A stretch of 42,563 nucleotides of DNA from Streptomyces cellulosae (GCF_000721105.1 NZ_JOEV01000056.1:1-42563); one strand, 5' to 3'; numbered from the stretch's first letter, positions 15,130 through 22,578 are shown. Translations and numbers: made by a program. The notes: a model not told the origin generated them from the sequence alone.

Positions 15130-15870
15130 TCATGCCTCCGTGGTGGGCTGCTCGTCGCCGTCGAGGGCGGCGAGGATGAGCGCGGTGTCGATGCCGGCGG
15201 GGTGTTCCTCGGCGAGGGCATTGATGCGGGCGAGGGCGGCCTCGGCGCGGGCGCGGCGCTGCTGTTCGTACTTCCACGCCTTCCGGTAACTGTCCCGCTC
15301 GCAGGCCACCGTGAGCGTGTTGCGGGCGTGCTGCTCGGCCGTGGCTTCGAGTTGTTCGACGCGCTGGTCGTAGTCGGTGAGTTCGGCGGTGAGGCGGTCG
15401 ATCTCGGGGATGAGCTGCTGCACGTGCCGCTTGTTTCCGGACGCGATCGAGCGCGCGGTGTCGGCCTCCCGGATCTCCGTCTCGACGTGCTGCCGGAGCG
15501 CGTCTGCTTCGGTACCGCTGAGGGTGCGGCCGCGCTGGAGGCGGGTGAGGAGGACCAGGAGGGACTCACGGCGCAGCAGGCGAAGGGTCTGCTCCTCCTC
15601 GGCTGAGCGACGCGCGACCTTGTCGGCGGCACGATCGTGCTCCGGGATGGACAGGTCCCGGGTGCCCCGAGTGAGCCAATCACCGGGTTCCGCGGCGGCC
15701 GGCAGCACGCCACCCATGTACGCGGCGACACGGACCAAGATTGTCGCGGCGAGCGCCGTACCCCAGTCGTCCGTGCCGAGCCGGATAGGCGTATCGGTGA
15801 TCGCGCCCTCGATGGCGGCGGCGAGCGGGCGCAACTCTTCCAGCTGCTGCTCGCTGAGGGTGGGGTTCAT
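15130..15870 (-). CDS. hypothetical coiled-coil protein
   Basis: This is a 246-residue protein; the ATG at 15868-15870 overlaps the upstream stop by one base (TGATG), with GGAG further up. Residues about 1-80 are helical (LRPLAAAIEGAITDTPIRLG then a WGTALAATILVRVAAYMG segment). Residues about 150-230 form a coiled coil (LIPEIDRLTAELTDYDQRVE onward). No known catalytic motif is seen. It is part of the early coupled cluster. Confidence 0.75.
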   Translation of the reverse strand: MNPTLSEQQLEELRPLAAAIEGAITDTPIRLGTDDWGTALAATILVRVAAYMGGVLPAAAEPGDWLTRGTRDLSIPEHDRAADKVARRSAEEEQTLRLLRRESLLVLLTRLQRGRTLSGTEADALRQHVETEIREADTARSIASGNKRHVQQLIPEIDRLTAELTDYDQRVEQLEATAEQHARNTLTVACERDSYRKAWKYEQQRRARAEAALARINALAEEHPAGIDTALILAALDGDEQPTTEA

Positions 15871-16160
15871 CAGAGCAGGGCTCCTGTCGGTACGTCGGTG
15901 ATCGGTCTGGTGCGGGCGGGCTCGTCGTCCTCGTCCCAGATCTCGAAGGCGAGTTGGCTGGTGATCCGGACAGGTACGGCCTGGGGGTGCGCTGCGGCGG
16001 TGTACGTGCCGATGCGGCGGGGGCGGGGCGCCAGGGCGGCCTGTAGGCGCTTGAGGCATTGCGGCCCGAGGCGGAGCCGCTTGGACTCCTCATTGCTCAG
16101 GAGACGGCCACAGGCCATGCATGTGACGGCCTCTCCGGTCGCACCGTCCCCGCCCGTCAC
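15870..16160 (-). CDS. DUF6011-like zinc-finger protein
   Basis: This is a 96-residue protein; the GTG at 16158-16160 overlaps the upstream stop by GTGA. The sequence CMACGRLLSNEESKRLRLGP followed by QC matches the DUF6011 pattern: a CxxCGR-L knuckle and a closing GPxC. The remainder is unstructured or beta-rich. The family is widespread in actinophages and its function is not established; nucleic-acid binding is commonly assumed. Confidence 0.75.
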   Translation of the reverse strand: MTGGDGATGEAVTCMACGRLLSNEESKRLRLGPQCLKRLQAALAPRPRRIGTYTAAAHPQAVPVRITSQLAFEIWDEDDEPARTRPITDVPTGALL

Positions 16161-16354
16161 GCTGCTGCCTCGCTGCCCTCGTCGCGCGAACGCTTCCGCG
16201 GCGGGTGCTTGCGGTGGTTGGGAGCGCCGACCGCACGGCACAGGTCGTCCCAGTGGCGGTCCTGCTCCTGCTCTGTCCACAGACTGTGCGTTCCGTCGGA
16301 GCGTTCGGGCTTGACGGGGATGGCCTCCTGCATGAGGCGTTCGAACGGCGTCAT
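16157..16354 (-). CDS. hypothetical protein, 65 residues
   Basis: The ATG at 16352-16354 overlaps the upstream stop (ATGA). The product starts MTPFERLMQEAIPVKPERSD, has a Trp-containing helix (DRHWDDLCRAVG) and a very basic end (HRKHPPRKRSRDEGSEAAA). A basic tail would suit nucleic-acid contact, but no family is recognised. It is coupled on both sides. Confidence 0.7.
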   Translation of the reverse strand: MTPFERLMQEAIPVKPERSDGTHSLWTEQEQDRHWDDLCRAVGAPNHRKHPPRKRSRDEGSEAAA

Positions 16355-16638
16355 GCGAGGGTCACCATCGCTTCCTGGATACGGCGGTCGTGGACAGCGG
16401 GCAGGGGCGTGCCGTTGTGGTGGCACGGGATGCCGGGCTCGACGACGCACTCGATGCAGCAGGCGACGGTCTGTGCCCACAGGCTGATGCGAGAGGCGTG
16501 CGGCTTGTCCAGCACACGGCCGTTGACTCGGACGATGCACGACTGGTGAGCGCGGGCCCGGCAGTGCTCGTGCGGGCAGGGCACGGATCGGGCGGGGTGT
16601 GCGCGGGCGCGGAAGGCGTGGCGCAGACTCGCGGGCAT
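16351..16638 (-). CDS. zinc-finger protein
   Basis: This is a 95-residue protein. I chose the ATG at 16636-16638 behind AGGGGG; an earlier GTG has no site. CPHEHCRARAHQSCIVRVNG with a following HASR gives the Cys/His finger that is frequent in Streptomyces small proteins. A second cluster (ACCIECVVEPGIPCHHNG) follows. Two metal sites suggest a structural or DNA-binding role. Confidence 0.72.
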   Translation of the reverse strand: MPASLRHAFRARAHPARSVPCPHEHCRARAHQSCIVRVNGRVLDKPHASRISLWAQTVACCIECVVEPGIPCHHNGTPLPAVHDRRIQEAMVTLA

Positions 16639-16665
16639 CGGTGCCCCCTGGTGACGACCCACGAC

Positions 16666-17010
16666 TCATGCCCCCTCGCTGACAGCGGGGCGGCTGTCGA
16701 GGTCGTTGATCCATGCAGCGCAGACGGCGGCGACCTGGATCAACTCGGTTCGGAGCCTGGCCTGGTCAGCCTCGGCGATGGCCTCGAAGACCTCTTCCAG
16801 GAGGACGTGGCCCCATGTGCCCTCGCCGTCGGCGAACGCGTCCTGGCAGCGCTGGCGCCAGAAGCCGGCGTGCCGGTCACTGCCGTCGTAGCCGGTGCCG
16901 TCGGGGTGGTGCTGGTCGCCGAACTTGGCGAGCTGTCGCTGGCGCTCGGCGTCGATCTCCTCGGCGATGGACCGGAGGCCGGGGGTGGTGAAGAGGGTCG
17001 GGTAGTTCAT
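16666..17010 (-). CDS. MazG-like nucleotide pyrophosphohydrolase
   Basis: This is a 114-residue protein. The ATG at 17008-17010 overlaps the replication gene stop by ATGA. It has the all-alpha NTP-PPase pattern: IAEEIDAERQRQLAKFGDQ, then VLLEEVFEAIAEAD with the metal-binding ExxE, and RTELIQVAAVCAAWINDLD. Such phage enzymes hydrolyse nucleoside triphosphates, cleaning the pool or lowering alarmone signalling. Its pairing with the replication initiator is typical. Confidence 0.75.
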   Translation of the reverse strand: MNYPTLFTTPGLRSIAEEIDAERQRQLAKFGDQHHPDGTGYDGSDRHAGFWRQRCQDAFADGEGTWGHVLLEEVFEAIAEADQARLRTELIQVAAVCAAWINDLDSRPAVSEGA

Positions 17011-17876
17011 GCGCTGTGCCTTTCGTGGTTGGTGGCGTACTGCTGGCATCCGGCGCACAGGCCGGTGGCGCCGTAGGGCAGCTGGATGCCGCAGTCGGGG
17101 TCGGTGCAGCGGGCGAGCGGGGCGCGGGCGCGGACCACCTCGAGCGCGGTGTCCCGCGGCTTGGCCGCCGGCCTTTCCCCCGTCGATGACTCGTCTTTCG
17201 CGGCCTCGCCCGCGCGCGGCTGTGGTTGAGGTGAAAGGCCAGCCAGAGTGTGGTCGGGGAGGGGGTCCCTACCGGAGGTAGGGATGTACTGGTAGGCCCC
17301 CGCTGCGGACGCTGTCCGGAAGGCGTCCACGGACGCTGTCCGGGGGCGTCCATGGACGCTGTCCGGATCCGTTCTGGGCGGCTCGGAACTCCCGCTGTGG
17401 ACGCTGTCCGGACCGCGTCCACGGACGCTGTCCGACGGGTTTTCCACAGCGTCCGTGGACGCGGTCCGGGTGACTTCGGCGATCCGCTCGGCCTTCTTCT
17501 TCGCGTGGGCCTTGCGCTGCCGGGTGTCGGTCATGTGGTGGATGTGCGCCGCCCAGTCGAGCCCGCCGCCGAGCGGCATGAGCAGCTGGTACATCGCGGA
17601 CGCGTTCGGCCGGCGCTTGCGGGCGAGGACGCCGACCCCCATCAGCACTTTGACGGCGCGTGTGACGGTCTCCTGTGAGCAGCCGGACAGGGTGGCGAGG
17701 GTGTCCCGCCCGGGGAATGCGTTGCTGCCGTCGGCGTCCGCGTAGGTCGCGATCCACATGCCGACCGTGACGACGCGCGCTACCTCGGGGATGCGGCGGC
17801 CGACGCGCAGGACCTCCGCCCGAAGGGCGTTGGTCCACGCGTTGCGGACGCTCTGCACGCGGTCGTCAGTACTCAA
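17007..17876 (-). CDS. replication initiator-like protein with internal iterons
   Basis: This is a 289-residue protein. It starts with TTG at 17874-17876 behind AAAGAGAACC. Residues about 30-90 form a winged helix of the DnaD/RepO-like type: VVTVGMWIATYADADGSNAF, then DTLATLSGCSQETVTRAVKV. The middle (about 136-195) is a repetitive linker with DSVRGRG, DSVHS, DSVHGR and TASVDA. The C-terminus carries a zinc knuckle (CTDPDCGIQLPYGATGLCAG then CQQY). The repetitive part of the protein is encoded by an iteron-like array (17307-17469), as in lambda O, where the origin lies within the initiator gene. Confidence 0.72.
   Translation of the reverse strand: MSTDDRVQSVRNAWTNALRAEVLRVGRRIPEVARVVTVGMWIATYADADGSNAFPGRDTLATLSGCSQETVTRAVKVLMGVGVLARKRRPNASAMYQLLMPLGGGLDWAAHIHHMTDTRQRKAHAKKKAERIAEVTRTASTDAVENPSDSVRGRGPDSVHSGSSEPPRTDPDSVHGRPRTASVDAFRTASAAGAYQYIPTSGRDPLPDHTLAGLSPQPQPRAGEAAKDESSTGERPAAKPRDTALEVVRARAPLARCTDPDCGIQLPYGATGLCAGCQQYATNHERHSA
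17307..17469. repeat. iteron-like array inside the initiator gene; candidate origin
   Basis: The 12-mer GGACGCTGTCCG occurs at 17307, 17331, 17354, 17399 and 17423. A one-mismatch copy is at 17458 and an inverted partial copy at 17446-17455. Three copies extend to a 21-bp unit (17323-17343, 17346-17366, 17415-17435). Spacing is mostly 23-24 bp, about two helical turns. Each unit is itself a dyad (GTCC-GGAC halves). This is the arrangement expected for initiator-binding iterons. Confidence 0.75.
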
Positions 17877-17888
17877 GGCGGTTCTCTT

Positions 17889-18374
17889 TCAGGCGTGGCG
17901 GGTGGACAGGGCGCGGCGTTCGTGAGCTGCGTTGCGCAGGCGGCGCCGGTAAAGGGCGGCCTGGCACGGAGGGCACAGAGGGATGCCGTGCCGCTCGTGC
18001 AGGTCGACGCCGCGGGCGGTGCCGCAGTGGCCGGTCCAGTTCGGGATGGCGGCGGGGTCGTCGATGGTGTCGTCGTCCCACGCGCCATGCGGCGCCCAGC
18101 CCGCAGCAGTTGCGCGGGCGCGGGCCGCGCGGGCGTGTACCAGGGCCACCCCGTGCACTCCCGGGCTGGCCAGGCTGTACCGGTCGTAGACGGCAGCCAC
18201 AGCGCGCGCTGTGGCAGCGGGCACGGTGGCCGCCGTCATGAGCCGGGCCAGGCTGTTGGGTGAAAGGCCCGCCTCGCGGGCCACGCGCGACAGCGGCCAG
18301 CCCGCCACGGCAAGGGCCTGCAAACGGCGGATCGTTCCCACTGCCGGGACGGTCTCTGCGGGGCGCTCCGTCAT
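17889..18374 (-). CDS. helix-turn-helix protein with C-terminal Cys/His cluster
   Basis: This is a 161-residue protein; the ATG at 18372-18374 overlaps the upstream stop (ATGA). LQALAVAGWPLSRVAREAGL followed by SPNSLARLM is a helix-turn-helix at about residues 20-47. The C-terminal quarter (GHCGTARGVDLHERHGIPLC, then PPCQAALYRRR) has the Cys/His residues of a zinc knuckle. It lies 12 bases upstream of the initiator start and may regulate or load the replication machinery. This plan is common in Streptomyces phages; the exact role is unknown. Confidence 0.75.
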   Translation of the reverse strand: MTERPAETVPAVGTIRRLQALAVAGWPLSRVAREAGLSPNSLARLMTAATVPAATARAVAAVYDRYSLASPGVHGVALVHARAARARATAAGWAPHGAWDDDTIDDPAAIPNWTGHCGTARGVDLHERHGIPLCPPCQAALYRRRLRNAAHERRALSTRHA

Positions 18375-18697
18375 GCCGACTCGCCCTCTTGCGGCTCGTC
18401 GCACCCGGCGTCAAGGTCGGCCGGTCCGAGCCGCTGGTAGAGGTTCGCGAGCTGGGCGAACTGCTGGTCGAGATGAGCGTCGAGATCGGCGAGGAGGCGA
18501 AGGGCATCGGGACCTACGTCGTGCTCGTCCTCGCCGGTGAGGCCTGGCCCGGTAAGGGGCAGCCCGACGCGTGCGCGTGCGGCTTCCGCGCGCTCGGCCT
18601 CGGTCGGCTTGGGTTCCCAGCAGAGCCAGACGAGGGTGCCGCCGAGAACCGCGAGGAGTGCCGCGGCGGCGAGGCTCGCGATGGTGTTGCCGTTCAT
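18371..18697 (-). CDS. single-pass membrane protein
   Basis: This is a 108-residue protein with an ATG at 18695-18697 and a GGAG site 8 bases away. MNGNTIASLAAAALLAVLGG, with the next residues TLVWLCW, forms one transmembrane helix. The remainder is a charged cytoplasmic helix region (LRLLADLDAHLDQQFAQLAN). The stop couples to the HTH gene by ATGA. The function is unknown. Confidence 0.72.
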   Translation of the reverse strand: MNGNTIASLAAAALLAVLGGTLVWLCWEPKPTEAERAEAARARVGLPLTGPGLTGEDEHDVGPDALRLLADLDAHLDQQFAQLANLYQRLGPADLDAGCDEPQEGESA

Positions 18698-19062
18698 GCC
18701 GCGCTCCTGCGGTACGCGATGGTGCCCTGCCAGGTGCGGCACAGGGACCGGTGCACGGTCGTCCTCTTGGACTGGGCGATGCCCGCGGCCTCGATGACGC
18801 CGGCACGGGAGGCGCGCAGGAAGGCGGGCCCCCACCGGTTCGGACTGTCCGGCTCATCGACCAGGCCCTCGGTGATGAGGTCGGCGGCCTGGAACTCGGT
18901 GCCGCGGCGGGCCATCAGCTCGATCGCGGCGGCGCACGCGTCAGCCCATTCGACGGACGTGTTCCTCTGGGCGAGGGCCATGCCGTCGGCTTTCGCGGCC
19001 TCACCCGCGGCTGGGTTGACGGTGCCCTCGACGGGCTCGGCGAACTGCAGTTGTTCCGTCAT
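18694..19062 (-). CDS. hypothetical protein with winged-helix-like pattern
   Basis: This is a 122-residue protein with an ATG at 19060-19062. The core runs from EWADACAAAIELMARRGTEF through DSPNRWGPAFLRASRAGVIE to a basic segment ending TVHRSLCRTWQG. The PNRWGpAF..A...G.I pattern recurs in many actinophage proteins. It looks like a small winged helix that recognises DNA. It is coupled by ATGA to the genes on both sides. Confidence 0.72.
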   Translation of the reverse strand: MTEQLQFAEPVEGTVNPAAGEAAKADGMALAQRNTSVEWADACAAAIELMARRGTEFQAADLITEGLVDEPDSPNRWGPAFLRASRAGVIEAAGIAQSKRTTVHRSLCRTWQGTIAYRRSAA

Positions 19063-19397
19063 CGGGAGCCTCCCATCGGGAACAGCGGAGCGGCCTGGCG
19101 CGGCATGGCTACCGGGTGACGGGCGAGGACCTCGACGACTTCGGCACACGAGCAGGTGAAGGAGCCGCGGGCGTCCAGGTCGGGAAGCGGGCGGCCCACC
19201 GGCCGGACCTCGTACACATCGCCACGGCAGCCGTTCGCGAACAGCTCGGCGTACCAGCGCAGGCGGGTGATGTAGACACGGCGTGGGCTGTAGCGCGGCT
19301 GGTTCGGCGTGCGCACCTTCGTGATGCCGAGGCTGATGGCCGGGCGGATCAGGTCGCCGACGGCCAGTCCCGGGGCGCCACCATGGAAGTACGTCAC
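19059..19397 (-). CDS. Arr-like mono-ADP-ribosyltransferase
   Basis: This is a 112-residue protein; the GTG at 19395-19397 overlaps the upstream stop (GTGA). It follows the plan of the rifampin ADP-ribosyltransferase family: YFHGGAPGLAVGDLIRPA at the start, RRVYITRLRWYAELFANG in the middle, GDVYEVRPVGRPLPDLD next, then SFTCSCAEVVEVLAR. The candidate catalytic triad is His5, Tyr42 and one of Asp73 or Asp75, matching the H-Y-D set known for Arr. Length is slightly below the ~140 of Arr enzymes. The family transfers ADP-ribose from NAD to rifamycins, but distant members act on other targets. In an early phage operon a host protein or nucleic acid is as likely a target as an antibiotic. Confidence 0.7.
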   Translation of the reverse strand: MTYFHGGAPGLAVGDLIRPAISLGITKVRTPNQPRYSPRRVYITRLRWYAELFANGCRGDVYEVRPVGRPLPDLDARGSFTCSCAEVVEVLARHPVAMPRQAAPLFPMGGSR

Positions 19398-20092
19398 AGT
19401 TGACCCCCGTACAGGCGCGACAGTGCGTCGCCGGCCATCTGCGCCAGTTGCTCGTCGGAGGCAGCGAAGAAAGCGTCGGGCACGGTGACGGAGTCCCACA
19501 CGGTGCGCGCCCAGCGGGCGTCACCCAGCGCGGTGTGCCGTATGTCCGCGGTGGGGGGCTCAACCTGAACCAGGCGGGAGACGTCGTGCGACTTCCACGG
19601 CCAGCCGACCGCGCGGGCGACCTTGCCGTACCAGCTGGCGTCGCAGTCGTTGCGGGTCCGCTCGCTGGCCCGCCCGTACAGGGAGCCCACGGTGAGGGTG
19701 ACGACGTCGACGGTCCGGTAGTGCCAGGGGCGGGGCTGGCTGTAGTAGCGACCCAGCAGGTTCGACAGCATCTCGGCGTCGAACGCCACGTTGGAGCCGA
19801 CCATGACGGCCCCGTCCAGGACCGACTGCAGGCGGGTGGCCGCCAGGTGCGGATCGTCCCACGTCCAATCCGGGTGGCTGGTCCGCTCGTGGTACCGGTT
19901 GATCTCCAGCGCCTGCGGGTCGGCGGTCGCCAGGTCCGGCTTGATTCTGAAGATGTGCTCTTCGTCCTCGCCGTCGGCGCGCAGGATGACGGCGATCTCC
20001 CACGCGTCGTGCAGAAGCGGGTCGAGTCCGGTGGTCTCGGTGTCGACGAACGCCAGGAGCGTGGGCTGCCTGGTGGGTCGGTTGGTGCTCAT
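19394..20092 (-). CDS. DnaQ-type 3'-5' exonuclease (RNase T family)
   Basis: This is a 232-residue protein with an ATG at 20090-20092 and a GAAAGCGAG site. All three exonuclease motifs are visible: LLAFVDTETTGLD (Exo I, residues about 12-24), GSNVAFDAEMLSNLLG (Exo II, about 98-113), and HTALGDARWARTVWDS (Exo IIIe with the catalytic His, near 187-202). It degrades single-stranded DNA or RNA ends or proofreads. It is coupled to the Arr-like gene by GTGA. A hairpin at 20117-20159 lies in its leader. Confidence 0.88.
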   Translation of the reverse strand: MSTNRPTRQPTLLAFVDTETTGLDPLLHDAWEIAVILRADGEDEEHIFRIKPDLATADPQALEINRYHERTSHPDWTWDDPHLAATRLQSVLDGAVMVGSNVAFDAEMLSNLLGRYYSQPRPWHYRTVDVVTLTVGSLYGRASERTRNDCDASWYGKVARAVGWPWKSHDVSRLVQVEPPTADIRHTALGDARWARTVWDSVTVPDAFFAASDEQLAQMAGDALSRLYGGQL

Positions 20093-20116
20093 GAGTCTCG
20101 CTTTCTGGTGTGAGGT

Positions 20117-20159
20117 GCCGGGGCCCCACCCCTTGGGGGAAGGCGGGCGGGGCCCCGGC
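20117..20159 (-). terminator. 11-bp hairpin in the exonuclease leader
   Basis: GCCGGGGCCCC (20117-20127) and GGGGCCCCGGC (20149-20159) pair around a 21-nt loop. The loop holds a small inner stem (CCCC-tt-GGGG). It fills the 130-base gap between the genes at 20222 and 20092 and may terminate or attenuate the early transcript. Confidence 0.6.
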
Positions 20160-20221
20160 TTGGCCGCAGAGCCCGGAACGGGGGAAGGCTCGATGCGACC
20201 TGTCAGGTGGTCAGGTGCAGG

Positions 20222-20758
20222 TCACTCGGCCGCTTCGTCGGAACCCCACGCCTCGCATGCGGCGTCCAACTCGCCAGCGCGCTCCCACGAGTCGCCGATG
20301 ATTCCGCCGTCCCACTTGGCCAGGCCAGAGCCGTAGAAGCTGCCGGCGCCGATCTCGCGGGCGATGACCTTGCGGGCGGCCTCGACGATGGCGGCCGGAC
20401 TGGCGTAGCCGTACACGGGCAGGCCAGTCGGGTACTCGTTGGAGCCGTCGTCCTTCAGCTCGGCGAACTGCCAGGCGGGGCCGCGGTCCGGCTCGCCGTG
20501 CTCCGCCTCGATGCCGGTGTGCCACTCCCAGACCAGCAGCAGGCCATGCGGCCAGGTGGCGTCGGCCGGGATGTCGTCGTGGTCCAGGTCGTTGGTGCCG
20601 GACGGGTCGAGGGTGATGACGGCGTTGAGGTAGCAGTACGTGCCGCGGGTCTCGCAGTCGTCCGTCCGACAGTGGTCGGTGAGCTCCAGGCCAGCCTCGG
20701 TGAGGGCGTCGCAGACGGCGGTGATGTACGGGTCGTGGGGCAGGGTGCGGTCGGTCAT
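20222..20758 (-). CDS. hypothetical protein, actinophage type
   Basis: This is a 178-residue protein; the ATG at 20756-20758 overlaps the upstream stop (ATGA). Near residue 30 it has HCRTDDCETRGTYCYLNAVI, with three Cys that may bind a metal. It is acidic overall, and the C-terminal third (SPAAIVEAARKVIAREIGAG) is a helix followed by a Gly-rich turn. The family is not recognised. The 130-base gap after it contains the 20117-20159 hairpin. Confidence 0.72.
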   Translation of the reverse strand: MTDRTLPHDPYITAVCDALTEAGLELTDHCRTDDCETRGTYCYLNAVITLDPSGTNDLDHDDIPADATWPHGLLLVWEWHTGIEAEHGEPDRGPAWQFAELKDDGSNEYPTGLPVYGYASPAAIVEAARKVIAREIGAGSFYGSGLAKWDGGIIGDSWERAGELDAACEAWGSDEAAE

Positions 20759-20937
20759 GAGCTGCTGTCCTTCATGGTCTGGGAGTCGAGGCCAAGCGCC
20801 GCGAGCAGCTGCTCGCGGTCGTCGGCGCTGCGGGCCCGGCGGGTGACGAGGCGGGTAGCGGCGGTGCGCTCGGCGGCGGTGGTTTCACGGCCTGCGGTGG
20901 CGAAGCGGTCAGAGCCGCGGTTGCGGCCCGCGCTCAC
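20755..20937 (-). CDS. small basic protein, 60 residues
   Basis: The GTG at 20935-20937 overlaps the stop of the 27-residue micropeptide (GTGA). The product starts MSAGRNRGSDRFATAGRETT and ends DDREQLLAALGLDSQTMKDS. It is Arg- and Thr-rich with a helical end. It is coupled on both sides, so it is expressed with its neighbours. Function is unknown. Confidence 0.6.
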   Translation of the reverse strand: MSAGRNRGSDRFATAGRETTAAERTAATRLVTRRARSADDREQLLAALGLDSQTMKDSSS

Positions 20938-21017
20938 CGCTCGCACCCCCGCACCACGGCCACGCAGCCGAGGAGCCACAGGAGCAGCAGGGCCAGCTCG
21001 ATCAGGAGGACGATCAC
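20934..21017 (-). CDS. 27-residue membrane micropeptide, coupled both sides
   Basis: GTG at 21015-21017 overlaps the upstream TGA, and its own TGA (20934-20936) overlaps the next GTG. The product is MIVLLIELALLLLWLLGCVA followed by VVRGCER: one transmembrane helix with a basic cytoplasmic end. Overlap on both sides is strong evidence that this frame is translated. Without it an 80-base hole would break an otherwise continuous coupled chain. Confidence 0.6.
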   Translation of the reverse strand: MIVLLIELALLLLWLLGCVAVVRGCER

Positions 21018-21553
21018 TCGTCGGCCTCCTCGTCGTACTCGGAGGCGACCTCTAGGGCGGTCACGACGTAGCCCGTTGTGCACTCCTCACCGCCGACCCA
21101 CGCTGTCAGCTCGGCGACGCCGTCCTCCTCGTCCTCGATCCAGTCGAAGGAGGGGTTCTCAGACTTGGCCCACGAGCGGCGCTCCTCGGCCTCGCAGTGC
21201 TCGCGGGCGGCGGCGGCCGTGGTGTACAGGCCCATGACGATCGAGTCGTGCGCCGCCCGGAACACCGTGACGGGGCCGGCCTCCAGCTCGGCGACCCGAG
21301 CCCGCAGCTCACGCCGCCCACGCTTCGCAGACGCCAACGCCAGGCGCAGACGAGCGTTCTCCTGCTCTTCCTCCCACCTTGCAAGGCAGGCGCCGGTGAT
21401 GTCGTTCCGCAACTGCTCGTACTCGGCGGCGGTCTGCGGCGTCATCAGCAGCTGCGCCGAGTCGAGCGCGAGGGCGATGCTGGCGGCGGTGCGGTTCTGG
21501 GTGAGAGCGGCGAGGATGACGCCCGCGGCCGAGTTCACAAGCTTCGTGTTCAT
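21014..21553 (-). CDS. hypothetical coiled-coil protein
   Basis: This is a 179-residue protein; the ATG at 21551-21553 overlaps the upstream stop (ATGA). An N-terminal helical segment (NSAAGVILAALTQNRTAASI) is followed by a basic coiled coil (ENARLRLALASAKRGRRELR to about residue 92). An acidic C-terminal domain contains WIEDEEDGVAELTAWVGGEE. No catalytic motif is visible and I do not recognise a family. It is coupled to the micropeptide downstream. Confidence 0.72.
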   Translation of the reverse strand: MNTKLVNSAAGVILAALTQNRTAASIALALDSAQLLMTPQTAAEYEQLRNDITGACLARWEEEQENARLRLALASAKRGRRELRARVAELEAGPVTVFRAAHDSIVMGLYTTAAAAREHCEAEERRSWAKSENPSFDWIEDEEDGVAELTAWVGGEECTTGYVVTALEVASEYDEEADE

Positions 21554-22119
21554 GCGGCCACCGCCTCGCGGACGCCGCCGACCGGGGTCGCCTGGAACTT
21601 GCGCTGCCACCGGTAGCGGGGGTTCGGGGCCCTGGTCTCGGTCCACTGGATCGGGCCGTGGCACTTGCGCAGCGGGTTGTGGTACCAGGAGCGCGTCATG
21701 GCCAGGTCGCCGCACTCCGGGCAGGCAACGACCGGGCCAAGCGGGGCGCTACGCAGCTCACTGCGCTCGAACTCCTCCAGGCGCCGGAAGTCCAGTTCGC
21801 CCGCGATCACGCGCGTGCCGTCCAGGTCGATGTCGCTGTAGTCGTCCACCCAGCGGGCCAGCGCGTCGTCTTCGTTCTCGGCGCCGACCCACATCACCCG
21901 GGTCACGGTCTCGACGACGACGATCGGGAAGCGCCGCTCGTCCAGCCCCCAGGACCGCGCGCCTCGTGTGCGCTCCAGCAGTGACTCGACGTCCGGGTTC
22001 GGCTCGTTCGGTACGGGCCGGGGCCACGACTCGTTGAGGTAGCAGTGGGAACCCTTGTGGTTGAGCTTCTGGTCGCACTCGCGCCAGCTGTCACCGGGCT
22101 TCGGCTCGCCGCACTTCAT
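21550..22119 (-). CDS. hypothetical protein with zinc-ribbon
   Basis: This is a 189-residue protein; the ATG at 22117-22119 overlaps the upstream stop (ATGA). The N-terminus (MKCGEPKPGDSWRECDQKLN, then HKGSHCYL) has a Cys/His arrangement. The C-terminal third has VVACPECGDLAMTRSWYHNP, a second Cys pair, and a Trp/Arg-rich end. This plan recurs in Streptomyces phages. Function is unknown, possibly nucleic-acid binding. Confidence 0.72.
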   Translation of the reverse strand: MKCGEPKPGDSWRECDQKLNHKGSHCYLNESWPRPVPNEPNPDVESLLERTRGARSWGLDERRFPIVVVETVTRVMWVGAENEDDALARWVDDYSDIDLDGTRVIAGELDFRRLEEFERSELRSAPLGPVVACPECGDLAMTRSWYHNPLRKCHGPIQWTETRAPNPRYRWQRKFQATPVGGVREAVAA

Positions 22120-22487
22120 GCCGCCACCTCGCTGGTCTCGCGGGGGGCGTTGAATTCGGCAGCGGACAGGCTGAGGCCGAAGCCGCAGAGGTGGACGCGG
22201 ATGCCCTTGTGGCTCGTGTCGGCGGAGAGCCAAGCGTTGGAGACGGTGACGTGCAGTTCAACGTCGGCCGGCGGGATCTCGAGTTCGGTGCGCCAGGCCT
22301 CGAACTCCTGCCACCCCTCGAACTGCATGTCGACCTTGGAGAGTGAGCCACCCGCGTAGTGATCGTGGATCGTGATGTACGCGGCGGGCAACGTCTCGTG
22401 CTGGGCCATCAGGTCGGCGATCGCGTGGACGGCGGCGCGCTGGTCCCTGATCGTCGGGGCGGTGCGGGCGGTAGTCTCAGTGGTCAC
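22116..22487 (-). CDS. hypothetical protein, 123 residues
   Basis: The GTG at 22485-22487 follows AGAGGTCACC. The protein has an N-terminal helix (IRDQRAAVHAIADLMAQHET) and then an alternating beta pattern (PAAYITIHDHYAGGSLSKVD, DVELHVTVSNAWLSAD, IRVHLCGFGLSLSA). It is small and compact. No family is recognised. The 91-base gap upstream separates it from the HTH gene. Confidence 0.72.
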   Translation of the reverse strand: MTTETTARTAPTIRDQRAAVHAIADLMAQHETLPAAYITIHDHYAGGSLSKVDMQFEGWQEFEAWRTELEIPPADVELHVTVSNAWLSADTSHKGIRVHLCGFGLSLSAAEFNAPRETSEVAA

Positions 22488-22578
22488 GGTGACCTCTGCT
22501 TTCTGTGGTTGGTAGGGGCGCCGGTCGGGGGGTCGCCAGGCCGGGCAAGTCGGGCGGCCCTTCGGCGCGTTCAGGGGG

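Noticed and set aside
16666..17010. A toxin-antitoxin pair with the initiator
   Set aside because: The sequence fits MazG-like pyrophosphohydrolases, which are enzymes and not MazF-type toxins or MazE antitoxins.
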